Assembly: GCA_030651305.1 (NCBI GenBank)
Contig: JAUSCI010000014.1
Span: 1 to 64,000, forward strand
Length of the DNA: 64,000 bases
Direction: 5' to 3'
DNA from: Sulfuritalea sp.
GTDB lineage: Bacteria; Pseudomonadota; Gammaproteobacteria; Burkholderiales; Rhodocyclaceae
Shown here: positions 1 through 13,139 of the stretch, piece by piece
Numbering within the stretch: position 1 is the stretch's first letter
How the letters are laid out: every line of letters starts with the position of its first letter
Made by a program: the position numbers and the translations under genes
Notes under the pieces: model-generated
What the model was told of the DNA's origin: nothing
Database searches by the model: none
Seen by the model: the letters and a program-made list of their open reading frames with translations, nothing else

Positions 1-426
1 CGTGACCGACACCACCGCCGGGAAGCGGCTGCCGTCCTTGCGGATGTAGGTCAGTTCGTAGATGTCCTCGATGCCGCGCGAGGCCTTGAATACCAGCGCT
101 TCGAAGCCCGGCGTGATCGGGGTGCCGAATTCAATGCTCAAGGCCTCGGCGCGCGCGATCAATTCATGGGGATCGGAGATGTCGGCCGGTGTGATCTTGT
201 TCATCACGTCGGCGGCCGCGTAGCCCAGCATGCGCTCGGCGCCGACGTTGAAAATCTGGATAACGCCCTTGGCGTCGGTGGCGATGCTGGAGAAGTTGGC
301 ACTGTTGAAAATCGCGCTCTGCAAGGCATCGGTTTTAATCAATGCCTCCTGGCGGCGGGCTTCGGTGATGCCCTCCGTCGTCCCGGACGCGGGATGGGGG
401 ATGACGGAATCAGGATTCAAGGGCAT
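1..426 (-). CDS. PAS-domain sensor protein, N-terminal part (runs off the window start)
   Basis: Reverse-strand frame open from ATG at 426: [84 protein letters not shown]...; close paralogue of the PAS region of the 733..2889 kinase. Confidence 0.8.
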   Translation of the reverse strand, partial: MPLNPDSVIPHPASGTTEGITEARRQEALIKTDALQSAIFNSANFSSIATDAKGVIQIFNVGAERMLGYAAADVMNKITPADISDPHELIARAEALSIEFGTPITPGFEALVFKASRGIEDIYELTYIRKDGSRFPAVVSVT

Positions 427-732
427 GGTCGACCTCTGCCGGAAAGGAAAATGCAAATGAATCTCGCCGATTGCGCGGCAGATGCTGTGAGCGGCACCTC
501 ACCTGTGCGCGCACGCCGCAGCAAGCTGCATGCATGTGCTCGAACGCGCCGACGTCGAAGTCGAGTCCGTCGATGAGTCAGGAGCCGCTGGTCTTCTTAT
601 AGCGTTTGGGCCGGTCGCTATCGGTGCGCTGTCGCACACAAGCCGGCGACTTCATGCGGCAAGTCCGGAGTTCCGGCAGTGTTCTCCCGATTGCCGAATA
701 GTCGGCTCCCGCGAGACGGCGATCGAGGCCTC

Positions 733-2885
<2,153 letters not shown>

Positions 2886-2889
<4 letters not shown>

Positions 2890-3914
2890 GAGTCGGAAAA
2901 CCGGATCAAATTGCCTCCAGCCTCTTTGGCTTGGTACATCGCCATATCCGCCCACTTGATGACGTCATCCGGGCCGACCTCGTGATCGAGAAACAGCGCG
3001 ACGCCCATGCTGGAGGAACAGCGGTGCTCGATGGTGGTGGCTGCCGAACCCTCTGACTCTATTTTCAACAGATAGGCTTGGCTCAGGATGACGCGGATTT
3101 TTTCGGCGACGACGGTGGCCTGCGCGGTGGAGGCGGCCTTGTTGTTGTCCAACTCACTGAGCAGCACCACAAACTCATCGCCGCCGAAACGTGCGACGAC
3201 GTCCACCTCGCGCACACAACCGCCAATGCGCCGTGCAACTTCGATCAGCAGCAGATCGCCCACGTTATGTCCGTGCGTGTCATTGAGCGACTTGAATTTG
3301 TCCAAATCGAGGAATATGAGCGCGCCATAACGCATGGTTCGTTTGCTGGTCGCCATCGCCTGGCACAAGCGGTCTCTTATCAGGCGGCGATTGGGCAGGC
3401 CCGTCAGTTCATCATGCAAGGCCAGGCTGAGAATCTTCGCCTCTGCCTGCTTGCGTTCCGTGATGTCGCGCGCGGCGACGAATACACCCTGGAGCTTGCG
3501 GTTTCTATCGTAGAAGGTGGTCGCGTTGTAGGACACCACGGTTTCCTTGCCATCTCTGGCGCGCGCCGTGAGTTCGTAGTTGCTGACCTGTTTTTTGCTC
3601 AGAACCAGCTTGATGCCTGCCTCCGCCTGTTCCGGATCGGTGAAGTAGTCCATGAATGGCGTGCCGATCAACTCGTCGCGCGTGCAACCAGTAAGTGCCC
3701 CCATTTGCTTATTGACATCGGTGATGATGCCGGACGGATCGGTGGCCATCAACGCGTCGATGTTGGATTCGAACAGGGAACGCGTGTAGAACTGCTGATC
3801 GCGCAGACGCTGATCAACGCTCTTCTCCTCCGTTTCGACCTGCTTGCGGGCGACGGAATTGACACTGGCGCCAAGCTGTGGGCGGAAGCTGTCAGTCATA
3901 GACGTGCTGGTCAT
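2886..3914 (-). CDS. PAS domain diguanylate cyclase (GGDEF)
   Basis: [17 protein letters not shown] and [15 protein letters not shown]-terminal PAS; ORF to 3947, start uncertain (3914 or 3899). Confidence 0.92.
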
Positions 3915-4962
3915 AGATTGCGGCAAAGCGGTCGGCCCGCGCCGCAAAACAGGCCAGCACCTCCGGGTCGAAATGCCCTGGCTCGACTCGGCCGTCGCCC
4001 TGGGTAATGATCTCGACGGCGCGCGCGTGATCGATTGGCGGCTTGTAGGGACGCTTGCTGCGCAGCGCGTCGTAGATGTCGCAGATTTGCATGATCCGCG
4101 CCGCGAGGGGAATCGCCTCGCCCTTGAGGCCGTTCGGGTAGCCGCTGCCGTCCCAGCGTTCGTGGTGGTTGAGTGCGATTTCGGCGCCCATGCGGATATA
4201 CGGCGAAGTGCCTTTGCCCAGGATGCTGGCGCCCAGCGTGCAGTGGGTTCTCATGATGACCCACTCCCTGGGCGTGAAGCCGCCCGGCTTGAGCAACACA
4301 TGATCGGCAATGCCGATCTTGCCGATGTCGTGCATCGGGCTGGCGTGGTAGATGGCAGACCGGAAATCCGTCGGCAAGTCCATTGCCTCAGCCATTTCCT
4401 TGCAGTAGTAACTGATGCGCCGGATGTGATGGCCGGTCTCTTCGTCCTTGTGCTCCGAGGCGCGCACCAGGGTAAACACCGTGTCGCGATACGCTTCTTC
4501 GATCTGCGCGGTCCGCTGCCGCACCTCTTCCTCCAGAATCCGGTTGTAATTGGCGAGGAAATCGCCGTATTCCTTGAGCCGCAGCAGGTTGCGCACGCGT
4601 ACGCGCAAGTCGGCGTGATCGATGGGCTTCGACAGAAACTCCTCGGCACCGGCTTCGAGCGCACGCAGCTTGGATGCCCGGTCGTCGAGCGCCGTGATCA
4701 TGATCACCGGCACCGGCCTCGTGCGCGGATCGGCTTTCAGCCGCGCCACGGTGTCGAAGCCGTCCATGTCCGGCATCATGATGTCGAGCAGAATCAGGTC
4801 GGGCTTATTCGCTGCCGCCACAGCCAGCGCCTCGCTGCCGGTGCGGGCGCTGATCGTGGCATACCCCTCGGCGTGCAGAAGCGTTTCGAGCAATTTGACG
4901 TTGTGCGCCTGGTCGTCGACGACCATGACAGTGGCGTGTTTACGTGGAGTGTTGCCATTCAT
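3892..4962 (-). CDS. Response regulator with HD-GYP domain
   Basis: Receiver TVMVVDDQAHNVKLLETLL...LLDIMMPDMDG; HDIGKIGI and NHHERWDGSGYPNGL. Confidence 0.93.
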   Translation of the reverse strand: MNGNTPRKHATVMVVDDQAHNVKLLETLLHAEGYATISARTGSEALAVAAANKPDLILLDIMMPDMDGFDTVARLKADPRTRPVPVIMITALDDRASKLRALEAGAEEFLSKPIDHADLRVRVRNLLRLKEYGDFLANYNRILEEEVRQRTAQIEEAYRDTVFTLVRASEHKDEETGHHIRRISYYCKEMAEAMDLPTDFRSAIYHASPMHDIGKIGIADHVLLKPGGFTPREWVIMRTHCTLGASILGKGTSPYIRMGAEIALNHHERWDGSGYPNGLKGEAIPLAARIMQICDIYDALRSKRPYKPPIDHARAVEIITQGDGRVEPGHFDPEVLACFAARADRFAAIYDQHVYD

Positions 4963-5159
4963 GCCGCGAACTTTCTGTGGTGATTCAGCGCCCGGCGCTG
5001 AAGGTCTCCCGGAAGACGGATGTACCGATCCCATGAAGGACCGACGCTAGGCGAAAACATCCCTGCCGTATGTGCGCTGTCGCACAGAGCGGCGGGCCGG
5101 GTCTGATCGACGCGGAAATACTCGGGAACGGACTGACAGATTACAATGCCGATACTTTC

Positions 5160-5732
5160 ATGGAAACCGTCAGTCTCGCCAATCACTTTCTGATCGCCAT
5201 GCCCGCCATGGTCGACCCGAATTTTTCCCGCACGCTGACCTACATCTGCGAGCACAACGCAGACGGTGCCATCGGCATCATTGTCAATCGTCCGATCGAC
5301 ATGAAGCTGGCCGGACTCTTCGATCGGGTCAGCATTCCGCTTGAAGACGAAGAGGCCGAAGCGCGTTTCGCCGACCTGCCGGTCTATTTCGGCGGGCCGG
5401 TGCAGACCGATCGCGGCTTCGTCCTGCACCGCCCGGCGGGACACTGGCAGTCGTCGCTGAATGTCAGCGACAGCATCGCCCTGACCAGTTCGCGCGACAT
5501 CCTCCAGGCCATGGGCAGCACCGGCGCGCCGGCCGAAGTGCTGGTCAGCCTCGGCTATGCCGGCTGGACCGCCGGCCAACTGGAATGGGAACTGTCGCAA
5601 AACGCCTGGCTGACCGTCGAGGCCGACATCGCCATCATTTTTGACGTGCCCCCTGAAGAGCGCCTGCCGGCCGCGATGCAATTGCTCGGCGTGGATTTCG
5701 CCAACCTGTCGGAAGTCGCCGGGCATGCCTGA
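5160..5732 (+). CDS. yqgE: YqgE/AlgH family protein
   Basis: [45 protein letters not shown]; followed directly by ruvX. Confidence 0.93.
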   Translation: METVSLANHFLIAMPAMVDPNFSRTLTYICEHNADGAIGIIVNRPIDMKLAGLFDRVSIPLEDEEAEARFADLPVYFGGPVQTDRGFVLHRPAGHWQSSLNVSDSIALTSSRDILQAMGSTGAPAEVLVSLGYAGWTAGQLEWELSQNAWLTVEADIAIIFDVPPEERLPAAMQLLGVDFANLSEVAGHA

Positions 5733-6180
5733 CCGGTCCGGCGCCGTGCTCGCCTTCGATTTCGGCCTGAAGCGCATCGGCGTCGCCATTGGCACACAAC
5801 TCGACGCCGGCCGAGCCGGATCGGCGCGCTCCCTGACCACCATCGACAGCGAGGCCAACGACGCCCGTTTCGACGCCATCTCGAAGATGGTCGCCGAGTG
5901 GCAGCCGGTTTGCCTGTTGGTGGGACGGCCCCTGAACGAGGACGGCACGCCGCACGAAATGACGGCGCGCTGCGAACGCTTCGCCAATCAGCTGCGTGGG
6001 CGGTTTCAGTTGCCGGTCGAGGAGGTCGACGAGCGCTACACGTCGATCGCAGCCGATGCGAACCTGCGCCAACGCGGGCTGTCCTGGCAGCAGCGCAAGA
6101 CACAGGTCGATGCCGAGGCCGCCCTCATCATTCTCCAAAGCTGGTTTGAAACTCATGCCACTATCCACTCGCCTGCCTGA
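5725..6180 (+). CDS. ruvX: Holliday junction resolvase-like RuvX/YqgF
   Basis: [55 protein letters not shown]. Confidence 0.93.
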   Translation: MPDRSGAVLAFDFGLKRIGVAIGTQLDAGRAGSARSLTTIDSEANDARFDAISKMVAEWQPVCLLVGRPLNEDGTPHEMTARCERFANQLRGRFQLPVEEVDERYTSIAADANLRQRGLSWQQRKTQVDAEAALIILQSWFETHATIHSPA

Positions 6181-6664
6181 CGCCGAAGCGCTCTGCGTCG
6201 CCCTCGCCGCGGCCATGCGGCCCCACGTCGATCCCGCCGCTACGGTGCTGGTCGGCATCCATACCGGCGGCGTCTGGGTCGCCGAGCGGCTGCACGCTGC
6301 CCTTGGCCTCAAGATGCCGCCGGGCTCGATCAATGTGTCCTTCTATCGCGATGATTTCAGCCAGCGCGGCCTGCACAGCAATGCCAAGACTTCGCAGATT
6401 CCTTTCGATGTCGAAGGCGCGCACATCGTCATCGTCGATGACGTGCTCTATACCGGCCGCACCATCCGCGCCGCGATGAACGAGTTGTTCGATTACGGCC
6501 GGCCGGCAAAAATCGACCTTGCGGTACTGACCGATCGCGGCGGCCGCGAACTTCCCATCGCTCCCAGTTTCTGTCCGCATTCGCTGAGCTTGCCTGCCGC
6601 CCAGATGCTGGCGCTGGAGCGGGCGGCCGACGGCGGCCTGTCCTTCCGGTTGATAACAGAATGA
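6155..6664 (+). CDS. pyrR: PyrR-type uracil phosphoribosyltransferase/regulator
   Basis: [49 protein letters not shown]; next to pyrB. Confidence 0.9.
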   Translation: MPLSTRLPDAEALCVALAAAMRPHVDPAATVLVGIHTGGVWVAERLHAALGLKMPPGSINVSFYRDDFSQRGLHSNAKTSQIPFDVEGAHIVIVDDVLYTGRTIRAAMNELFDYGRPAKIDLAVLTDRGGRELPIAPSFCPHSLSLPAAQMLALERAADGGLSFRLITE

Positions 6665-7638
6665 GCGCATCCGGCATGCAAAAAAGTCCGCAACTCAACA
6701 GTCATGGCGAGTTACAGCATCTGCTGACCATCGAGGGCCTGCCGCGCGACGTGCTGACGCGCATTCTCGACACCGCCGCGCCGTTTTCCGAAGTCGCCGA
6801 ACGCGAAGTCAAGAAAGTGCCGCTGCTGCGCGGCAAGAGCGTGTTCAACCTGTTCTTCGAGAATTCGACGCGCACCCGCACCACCTTCGAGATCGCGGCA
6901 AAGCGGCTTTCCGCCGACGTCATCAATCTCAACATCAATACGTCCTCGGCGAACAAGGGAGAAACCCTGCTCGACACGGCGGACAACCTCGCCGCGATGC
7001 AGGCCGACATGTTCGTCGTGCGCCACGCCTCCAGCGGCGCGCCTTTCCTGCTCGCGCAACACATGGCGGCCACCGGACGCGACCACATCCATGTGGTGAA
7101 TGCCGGCGACGGCCGCCATGCGCATCCGACGCAAGGCCTGCTCGACATGTACACGATCCGTCACTACAAGACGGATTTCACCCAGCTCACCATTGCCATC
7201 GTCGGCGACGTGCTGCATTCGCGCGTGGCGCGCAGCCAGATCCATGCGCTGACCACGCTCGGCGTCCCCGAGGTGCGCGTCATTGCGCCGAAGACCCTGC
7301 TGCCCACCGGCATCGAACGCCTCGGCGTGCGGGTGTTCCACGACATGCGCGAAGGCCTGCGCGGCGTCGATGTCGTCATGATGCTGCGCCTGCAGAACGA
7401 ACGCATGCAGGGCGCCCTGCTGCCCTCGACCCAGGAGTATTTCAAATCCTACGGCCTGACGCCGGAAAAGCTGGCGCTGGCCAAGCCCGACGCCATCGTC
7501 ATGCATCCGGGGCCGATGAATCGCGGCGTCGAAATCGATTCGGCGGTGGCCGACGGCAGCCAGGCCGTGATCCTGCCGCAAGTCACGTTCGGCATTGCGG
7601 TGCGTATGGCCGTGATGGCCATGCTGGCGGGGAACTGA
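6661..7638 (+). CDS. pyrB: Aspartate carbamoyltransferase
   Basis: [47 protein letters not shown]. Confidence 0.96.
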   Translation: MSASGMQKSPQLNSHGELQHLLTIEGLPRDVLTRILDTAAPFSEVAEREVKKVPLLRGKSVFNLFFENSTRTRTTFEIAAKRLSADVINLNINTSSANKGETLLDTADNLAAMQADMFVVRHASSGAPFLLAQHMAATGRDHIHVVNAGDGRHAHPTQGLLDMYTIRHYKTDFTQLTIAIVGDVLHSRVARSQIHALTTLGVPEVRVIAPKTLLPTGIERLGVRVFHDMREGLRGVDVVMMLRLQNERMQGALLPSTQEYFKSYGLTPEKLALAKPDAIVMHPGPMNRGVEIDSAVADGSQAVILPQVTFGIAVRMAVMAMLAGN

Positions 7639-7643
7639 TCACC

Positions 7644-8930
7644 ATGAAGATTCATATCAAGAACGGCCGGCTGATCGACCCGGCGAGCAAGACCGACAAG
7701 GCGCTGGACCTGTTCATCGCGGCCGGACGAATAGTCGGCGTTGGCGGTACGGCGCCGGCGGGGTTCGAAGCCAACAGCGTGCTGGACGCCACCGGCTGCA
7801 TCGTCTGCCCCGGGCTGGTCGATCTGGCGGCACGGCTGCGCGAGCCGGGCTTCGAATACAGGGCCACGCTGGAATCCGAAATGGCTGCGGCGGCGGCCGG
7901 CGGCATCACGCGCCTGGCCTGTCCGCCCGACACCGATCCGGTGCTGGACGAGCCGGGACTGGTGGAGATGCTGACCCATCGGGCGCGGCTGCCCGAGTTC
8001 GCCCACGTCCATCCGGTCGGTGCCTTGACCTTGCAGCTGGAAGGCGCGGCGCTTACGGAAATGGCAGAGCTGGCGGAAGCCGGTTGTGTCGCCTTCGGCC
8101 AGGCCAATCGCGCCATTGTCGACACCCAGGTGCTGCTGCGCGCCATGATGTACGCGGCGACTTTCGACTTTCCCGTCTGGCTGCAGGCGCAAGACCCATT
8201 TCTGGCCAGGAAGGGCGTGGCCCACGATGGTGAAGTCGCGGCCCGCCTGGGTCTCGCCGGGATTCCGGTGGCGGCGGAAACCATTGCGCTGGCAACCATC
8301 CTGCACCTGGCCCGCGAGACCGGCGCCCGGGTGCACGTGACGCGCATTTCGTCGGCCGCCGGCATCGACATGATTGTCGCCGCGCGTGCTGCCGGCATTG
8401 CGGTGACCTGCGACGTGGCGATCCATCACCTGCATCTGTGCGAGATGGATATCGGTTTCTTCGATACCCAGGCCCGACTCGACCCGCCGCTGCGCTCGCA
8501 GCGCGATCGCGAGGCCTTGCGCGCCGGCCTTGCGTCGGGCGCGATCAACGCACTGTGTTCCGATCACACGCCGGTCGATGACGATGGCAAGCAGATGCCG
8601 TTCGAGGAAGCCGAAGTCGGCGCCACCGGGCTCGAATTGCTGCTGCCGCTGACGCTCAAGTGGGCGCAGGAAATGAAGCTGCCGCTGGTGACGGCGCTGG
8701 CCCGCGTCACATCCGACCCGGCAAGTATTCTCGGCGTCAGGGCGGGCAGCCTGGCCATCGGCGCGGCGGCCGATATCTGCGTTTTCGATCCGGCGGCCGG
8801 GTTCCGGGTCACGCGCGAAAATCTCAGAAGCCAGGGCAAGAACACGCCCTTCCTCGGCCAGGAGTTGCCCGGCCGCGTGCGCTACACGCTGATCGATGGC
8901 CATCTGGCCTTCGACGGCACGCTGGGCTGA
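7644..8930 (+). CDS. Dihydroorotase-like protein, probably non-catalytic PyrC'
   Basis: Dihydroorotase fold with PGLVDLAARLREPG, where catalytic enzymes have HxH (DxHxHLREPG); ALCSDHTPVDDDGKQMPFEEAEVG. Confidence 0.9.
   Translation: MKIHIKNGRLIDPASKTDKALDLFIAAGRIVGVGGTAPAGFEANSVLDATGCIVCPGLVDLAARLREPGFEYRATLESEMAAAAAGGITRLACPPDTDPVLDEPGLVEMLTHRARLPEFAHVHPVGALTLQLEGAALTEMAELAEAGCVAFGQANRAIVDTQVLLRAMMYAATFDFPVWLQAQDPFLARKGVAHDGEVAARLGLAGIPVAAETIALATILHLARETGARVHVTRISSAAGIDMIVAARAAGIAVTCDVAIHHLHLCEMDIGFFDTQARLDPPLRSQRDREALRAGLASGAINALCSDHTPVDDDGKQMPFEEAEVGATGLELLLPLTLKWAQEMKLPLVTALARVTSDPASILGVRAGSLAIGAAADICVFDPAAGFRVTRENLRSQGKNTPFLGQELPGRVRYTLIDGHLAFDGTLG
7733..7744 (+). repeat. AGTCGGCGCTGG-family motif, one mismatch (in pyrC')
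   Basis: AGTCGGCGTTGGCGGTACGGCG. Confidence 0.4.
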
Positions 8931-8947
8931 CGCCGCGCGCGGCTGAG

Positions 8948-8973
8948 TGGGTACCGTCCCTTCGGGACAGGGG
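8948..8973. repeat. GGGTACCGTCCC hairpin repeat, copy upstream of the acyltransferase
   Basis: GGGTACC-GTCCC-ttc-GGGAC-AGGGG; shares GATACCGTCCC...GGGACA with 30137 and 31768. Confidence 0.5.
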
Positions 8974-8980
8974 GTGGCAA

Positions 8981-10207
8981 ATGGATAGTCGCCGGTACTA
9001 TGGTCTCGATGCCCTGCGCGGCGGCATGATGATGCTGGGCATTGTTCTGCATGCTTCCATGTTTTATCTGGTCACGCCTCCGCCGACGATGCCGCTCCCT
9101 ACCGACCGGAACAATGCGCTTGTCTTTGACCTGATCTTTGCTTTCATCCACAGCTTTCGCATGCCTACGTTCTTCGTCCTGGCGGGATTTTTTACCTCGC
9201 TGCTGATTGAAAAACGGGGCCTTCGTGGCACCTACAAGGATCGCGCCAAGCGGATTCTGGCGCCGCTGGCCGTGGGTATCGTGACACTGCTGCCATTCAC
9301 CTTCCTGTTCATGATCGATTTTGCGCTGAGTGCGCGATTCGGCACGCACGACTTCATTCCGGACCACGAGGCGCTGGGTATCTTCAGCCGGGAAGTGGCG
9401 GCGAAGGGAGTGCCCACCGGCAAACCGAGCCTCGGGCACTTGTGGTTCCTGTATTACCTCTGCTTCTTCTACCTGCTGATTCCGCTGTGCCAGGCCCTGG
9501 TGAGCTCAATCGCGAGGGTCGAGGAGCGATTCAGGCGCTGGCTGGTTTCGCCCTTCCTGCTGCTGGCGTTTGCGCTCTACACGGCGGCCACCTTGTGGCC
9601 CTTCCACGGCGGCCAGTTGCACGAGGGGTTCATCTACTTCGAGCCGCACTTGCCGTCACTGGTCTATTACGGGTCGTTCTTCGTGCTCGGTTACGTCCTC
9701 CATCACTACCGGGAATTCCTCCAGGCCCTGGCGCGAAACGTTTCCTCCTGGGCGATGCTCGCACTGATCCTGTTCCCTCTTGCCGTTTACGCGAGCCACC
9801 TCGACAACGATGCCCATGGCGCCAGCTTCACGCTGCACCTTGGCGCGGTGCTGGCAAACGCGCTGTGCACGTGGGCCCTCATCTACCTGTTTCTGGGAAG
9901 CGCGCTGCGCTTCTTCGACCGCCAATCACCCTGGATCGGATATGTATCGCAATCCTCGTACTGGGTCTTCCTGGTGCACTTGCCGCTGGTTAACTTTGCC
10001 GGTTGGTGGCTGGTGCAATTCGACCTTCCCTCGCCGCTCAAATTTCTGCTTGTTTGCGGCTTTACCTCGGTCGTGGCCTTCACGACATTTCACTACGGGG
10101 TGCAGAGGACCTGGATCAGCGATTTCCTGTATGGACGCCGGTTCGACCTGGATTGGCCGTGGCGGGAATCAGGGATTTCTCGCTCGCCGCTCCAGACGCG
10201 AACATGA
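8981..10207 (+). CDS. Acyltransferase family 3 (OpgC-like) membrane protein
   Basis: MDSRRYYGLDALRGGMMMLGIVLHASMFY...; many hydrophobic segments; HLWFLYYLCFFYLL. Confidence 0.85.
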   Translation: MDSRRYYGLDALRGGMMMLGIVLHASMFYLVTPPPTMPLPTDRNNALVFDLIFAFIHSFRMPTFFVLAGFFTSLLIEKRGLRGTYKDRAKRILAPLAVGIVTLLPFTFLFMIDFALSARFGTHDFIPDHEALGIFSREVAAKGVPTGKPSLGHLWFLYYLCFFYLLIPLCQALVSSIARVEERFRRWLVSPFLLLAFALYTAATLWPFHGGQLHEGFIYFEPHLPSLVYYGSFFVLGYVLHHYREFLQALARNVSSWAMLALILFPLAVYASHLDNDAHGASFTLHLGAVLANALCTWALIYLFLGSALRFFDRQSPWIGYVSQSSYWVFLVHLPLVNFAGWWLVQFDLPSPLKFLLVCGFTSVVAFTTFHYGVQRTWISDFLYGRRFDLDWPWRESGISRSPLQTRT

Positions 10208-11481
10208 ACGTTGCCCGCATGAATCGCCTCACACTGCGTTTCGCCGACGCGGAACTGGAGAAGGCTTTTGCCGAGGAGCAGGCACGCAAGTCCCTGCGTC
10301 CGATTCGAATTGCGCTGGTCTGCGCCGGCCTGTTGACGCTCGCTTTCTGGCCCGCGATCATCCAGCTTGTTCCTTCCATTCAAGAGCAACTGCCGGGCAT
10401 CATGGCCAGGATTCTAGTCACGCTTGGCCTCTGCTATGCCTTGACCCAGACCCAGGTTTTTCTGCGCCGGCATCAGTGGCTGATGCTCGCCCTCGCCTGC
10501 GTACTGTCGTTTGGAATGATCAGCATCGTGGCGCGATATCCTCCGCAGATGCTGGACGCATCCGGTTTTTTCATGATGGCTATTCACTTGTTCAGCATCT
10601 ACGGCGTTTTTCGTCTGCGTTTTCCCGCAGCAGTGGCTGGCGGGTGGTTCAGCATGGCCATGTATCTGGTTCTGCTCAGCGCGCTCGGATTGCTGCCAGA
10701 GAGCTCCCTTTTCCGGCATGCAGGATCACTCCTGACGGCCAACCTCTGGGGCATGCTGATCTGCTACCAGATGGACCTTGCCCTGCGGCGCGCATTTCTG
10801 GCCATGCGCGACGTCGCCGCCGAAAAGGAACGCTCCGAGCGGCTGCTGCTCAACATCCTGCCGGCGGAACTGGCGCGGGAGCTGTCCGCGACCGGCAGCG
10901 CGCGTCCGGCCCGCCACGAGTCCGTCACCATCCTGTTCACCGACTTCAGCGGCTTCACCCAGGCCGCCTCATCCATGCCCGCCGAACAAGTGGTTGCCGA
11001 ACTGAACGAGATATTCGCGGCCTTCGACGACATCACCGACACCTGCGGCGTGGAGAAAATCAAGACCATCGGCGACGCCTACATGGCCGCGGCCGGGCTG
11101 CCCAAACCTTGCGCGGACCACGCGCAACGTTGCGTTCGCGCCGGGCTGGGCATGATCGACTATCTTGAAAAGCGCAACCGGACGGGCGCCTTCAAATGGT
11201 CGCTGCGAGTGGGGGTTCATTCCGGTCCGGTGGTGGCCGGCGTGGTCGGCAAGCGAAAGTACGCCTTTGACATCTGGGGCGATACCGTCAACGTCGCCTC
11301 GCGCATGGAAAGCTCCGGGGAAATCGGCCGGGTCAATATTTCGGCCGACACCCATGATCTCGTTCGCGCCGAGTTCGCTTGCGAGTACCGCGGAAAAGTG
11401 GACGCCAAAGGCAAGGGACAGATCGACATGTACTTTGTCGCCGGCCCGCAAGACAAAATCAGTCGCGAAATCCGAGGATAG
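10204..11481 (+). CDS. Class III adenylate/guanylate cyclase with N-terminal membrane domain
   Basis: ILFTDFSGFTQAASSMPAEQVVAELNEIF, EKIKTIGDAYMAAAG, VGVHSGPVVAGVVGKRKYAFDIWGDTVNVASRMES. Confidence 0.93.
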   Translation: MNVARMNRLTLRFADAELEKAFAEEQARKSLRPIRIALVCAGLLTLAFWPAIIQLVPSIQEQLPGIMARILVTLGLCYALTQTQVFLRRHQWLMLALACVLSFGMISIVARYPPQMLDASGFFMMAIHLFSIYGVFRLRFPAAVAGGWFSMAMYLVLLSALGLLPESSLFRHAGSLLTANLWGMLICYQMDLALRRAFLAMRDVAAEKERSERLLLNILPAELARELSATGSARPARHESVTILFTDFSGFTQAASSMPAEQVVAELNEIFAAFDDITDTCGVEKIKTIGDAYMAAAGLPKPCADHAQRCVRAGLGMIDYLEKRNRTGAFKWSLRVGVHSGPVVAGVVGKRKYAFDIWGDTVNVASRMESSGEIGRVNISADTHDLVRAEFACEYRGKVDAKGKGQIDMYFVAGPQDKISREIRG

Positions 11482-11752
11482 CTGTTACCGACGCCGGATC
11501 GACGCCGCTGATGCGCACCCGCTTGGCGCGCGATGTCTCGCCACTCACCAGGCTGATCGCTGCCCTGGCAACGCCAAGTTGCTTGGCAAGAAACGCGATC
11601 AGGCAGGCATTGGCCTTGCCATCCACCGGCGGCGCCGCAAGCCTGATTTTCAGCGCTTCGCCGTGCAGGCCCACCACTTCGGTCTTCTTCGCGCCCGGCT
11701 GGATGTGCAGCCGCAGCGTCACTCCCTTGCTGTCCGCGACCAGCCAGTTCAC
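11459..11752 (-). CDS. yggU: DUF167/YggU family protein
   Basis: GTG start; VTLRLHIQPGAKKTEVVGLHGEALKIRLAAPPVDGKANACLIAFLAKQLGV; downstream of yggT. Confidence 0.85.
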   Translation of the reverse strand: MNWLVADSKGVTLRLHIQPGAKKTEVVGLHGEALKIRLAAPPVDGKANACLIAFLAKQLGVARAAISLVSGETSRAKRVRISGVDPASVTAILGFRD

Positions 11753-12327
11753 GAAATCAGCATCATCGGCAACACGCTGTTGCGCAGGCCGGCGACCACG
11801 AACAAGGCTATTTGCAGCACCAGCAACAGCGCCAGCGGCGACAGGTCCACGCCGCCGACGGGGGGAATCACGCGGCGAAACGGCCGCAGCAGCGGCCGCG
11901 TCAGCGTGTTGAATACCTCGGCCAGCGGCGCATAGGGGTTTACCCAGGAGAACACCGCTGAAACGATCACGGCGCCGATCACCAGATACAGGCTGATCTT
12001 GGCCACTTCCAGAAGGGCCAGCAAAGCCACCACAAGAGTCGGCGCTGGCGATACGGCGTGCAGCACTCCGGACAGCCCGAGCGCCACGCCCTGATAGGCG
12101 ATCTGCCACAGCCAGGCCAACAGCAGGCTGGCCGTGTCCAGACCGAACAGGCTGGGAACCAGGCGACGCAGCGGACGCACCATCCAGTCGGTGACGGCGA
12201 CGATGAATTGTCCGAGCGGGTTGCGGAAGGGAGTGCGCGCCCATTGCATGGCGAAGCGCACCAGCAGCGCCAGCGTGAGGAAGCCGCAGACGGTGTCGAG
12301 GATGAAGAGGATGATTTGCGTCAGCAT
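11749..12327 (-). CDS. yggT: YggT family membrane protein
   Basis: Hydrophobic, two repeated halves (RTPFRNPLGQFIVAVTDWMVRPLRR; NPYAPLAEVFNTLTRPLLRPFRRVIP). Confidence 0.9.
   Translation of the reverse strand: MLTQIILFILDTVCGFLTLALLVRFAMQWARTPFRNPLGQFIVAVTDWMVRPLRRLVPSLFGLDTASLLLAWLWQIAYQGVALGLSGVLHAVSPAPTLVVALLALLEVAKISLYLVIGAVIVSAVFSWVNPYAPLAEVFNTLTRPLLRPFRRVIPPVGGVDLSPLALLLVLQIALFVVAGLRNSVLPMMLIS
12037..12048 (+). repeat. AGTCGGCGCTGG motif (in yggT)
   Basis: AAGAGTCGGCGCTGGCGATACGGCG. Confidence 0.75.
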
Positions 12328-13139
12328 CAGTCTTTGCCCAACAGGTCGCCCAACTCGCGACCGCGCGCCTCGGCGGCCAGGATGCCCTGTTCGATGGCGG
12401 CGGCAATGCCGCTGGCGCCAAACGACAGCAGTGCCGCTTCGGTGGTGCCGCCTTTGGAGGTCACGCGCTCACGCAAGGTCGCGATTGACTCGCTGCTCTG
12501 CTCGGCCAGGCGGGCGGCGCCGAGAAAGGTCTCGACACTGAGCTGCCGTGCCGTGGGCGCATCGAAACCCAGCTTGCGTGCGGCAGCCTCCATGGCTTCG
12601 ATGAAATAGAACACATAGGCCGGGCCGCTGCCGGACACCGCGGTGACGGCGTCCATCTGCTTCTCGTCATGCACCCAGAAGGTATTGCCGACGGCGCGCA
12701 GGAGGTTCTCGGCGTTGTCACGGCCGTCCTGATTGACGCCCGGATCGGCGCAGAGGCCGGTGATGCCGGCGCCGATCAGGGCCGGCGTGTTGGGCATGGT
12801 GCGCACCACGTGGCGGTGACCGCCGAGCCAGCGCGAGATGTCGGCCAGACGCAGTCCGGCGGCGATGCTGACGACCAGTTGCGCGGAGAGCTTGCCGACC
12901 AGGGGGGCGACCGCTTCCCGCATCTGCTGCGGCTTCACCGCCAGCACCAGGACGTGACAGTCGATTGCCGCCGCATCCACGGTCGCCGTGCAGCGTACGC
13001 CGAAGCGTTCGGCGAGGGCGTCGCGGGCCGCTGTGGACGGTTCGACGACCTGTATCGCCGCTGCCGCAAAGCCCTGCCGGTACAGGCCGCTGATGAGCGC
13101 GACCGCCATGTTGCCGCCGCCGATGAAGGTGATCTTCAT
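12327..13139 (-). CDS. proC: Pyrroline-5-carboxylate reductase
   Basis: MKITFIGGGNMAVALISGL; VVRTMPNTPALIGAGITGL; AVSGSGPAYVFYFIEAM. Confidence 0.95.
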   Translation of the reverse strand: MKITFIGGGNMAVALISGLYRQGFAAAAIQVVEPSTAARDALAERFGVRCTATVDAAAIDCHVLVLAVKPQQMREAVAPLVGKLSAQLVVSIAAGLRLADISRWLGGHRHVVRTMPNTPALIGAGITGLCADPGVNQDGRDNAENLLRAVGNTFWVHDEKQMDAVTAVSGSGPAYVFYFIEAMEAAARKLGFDAPTARQLSVETFLGAARLAEQSSESIATLRERVTSKGGTTEAALLSFGASGIAAAIEQGILAAEARGRELGDLLGKD

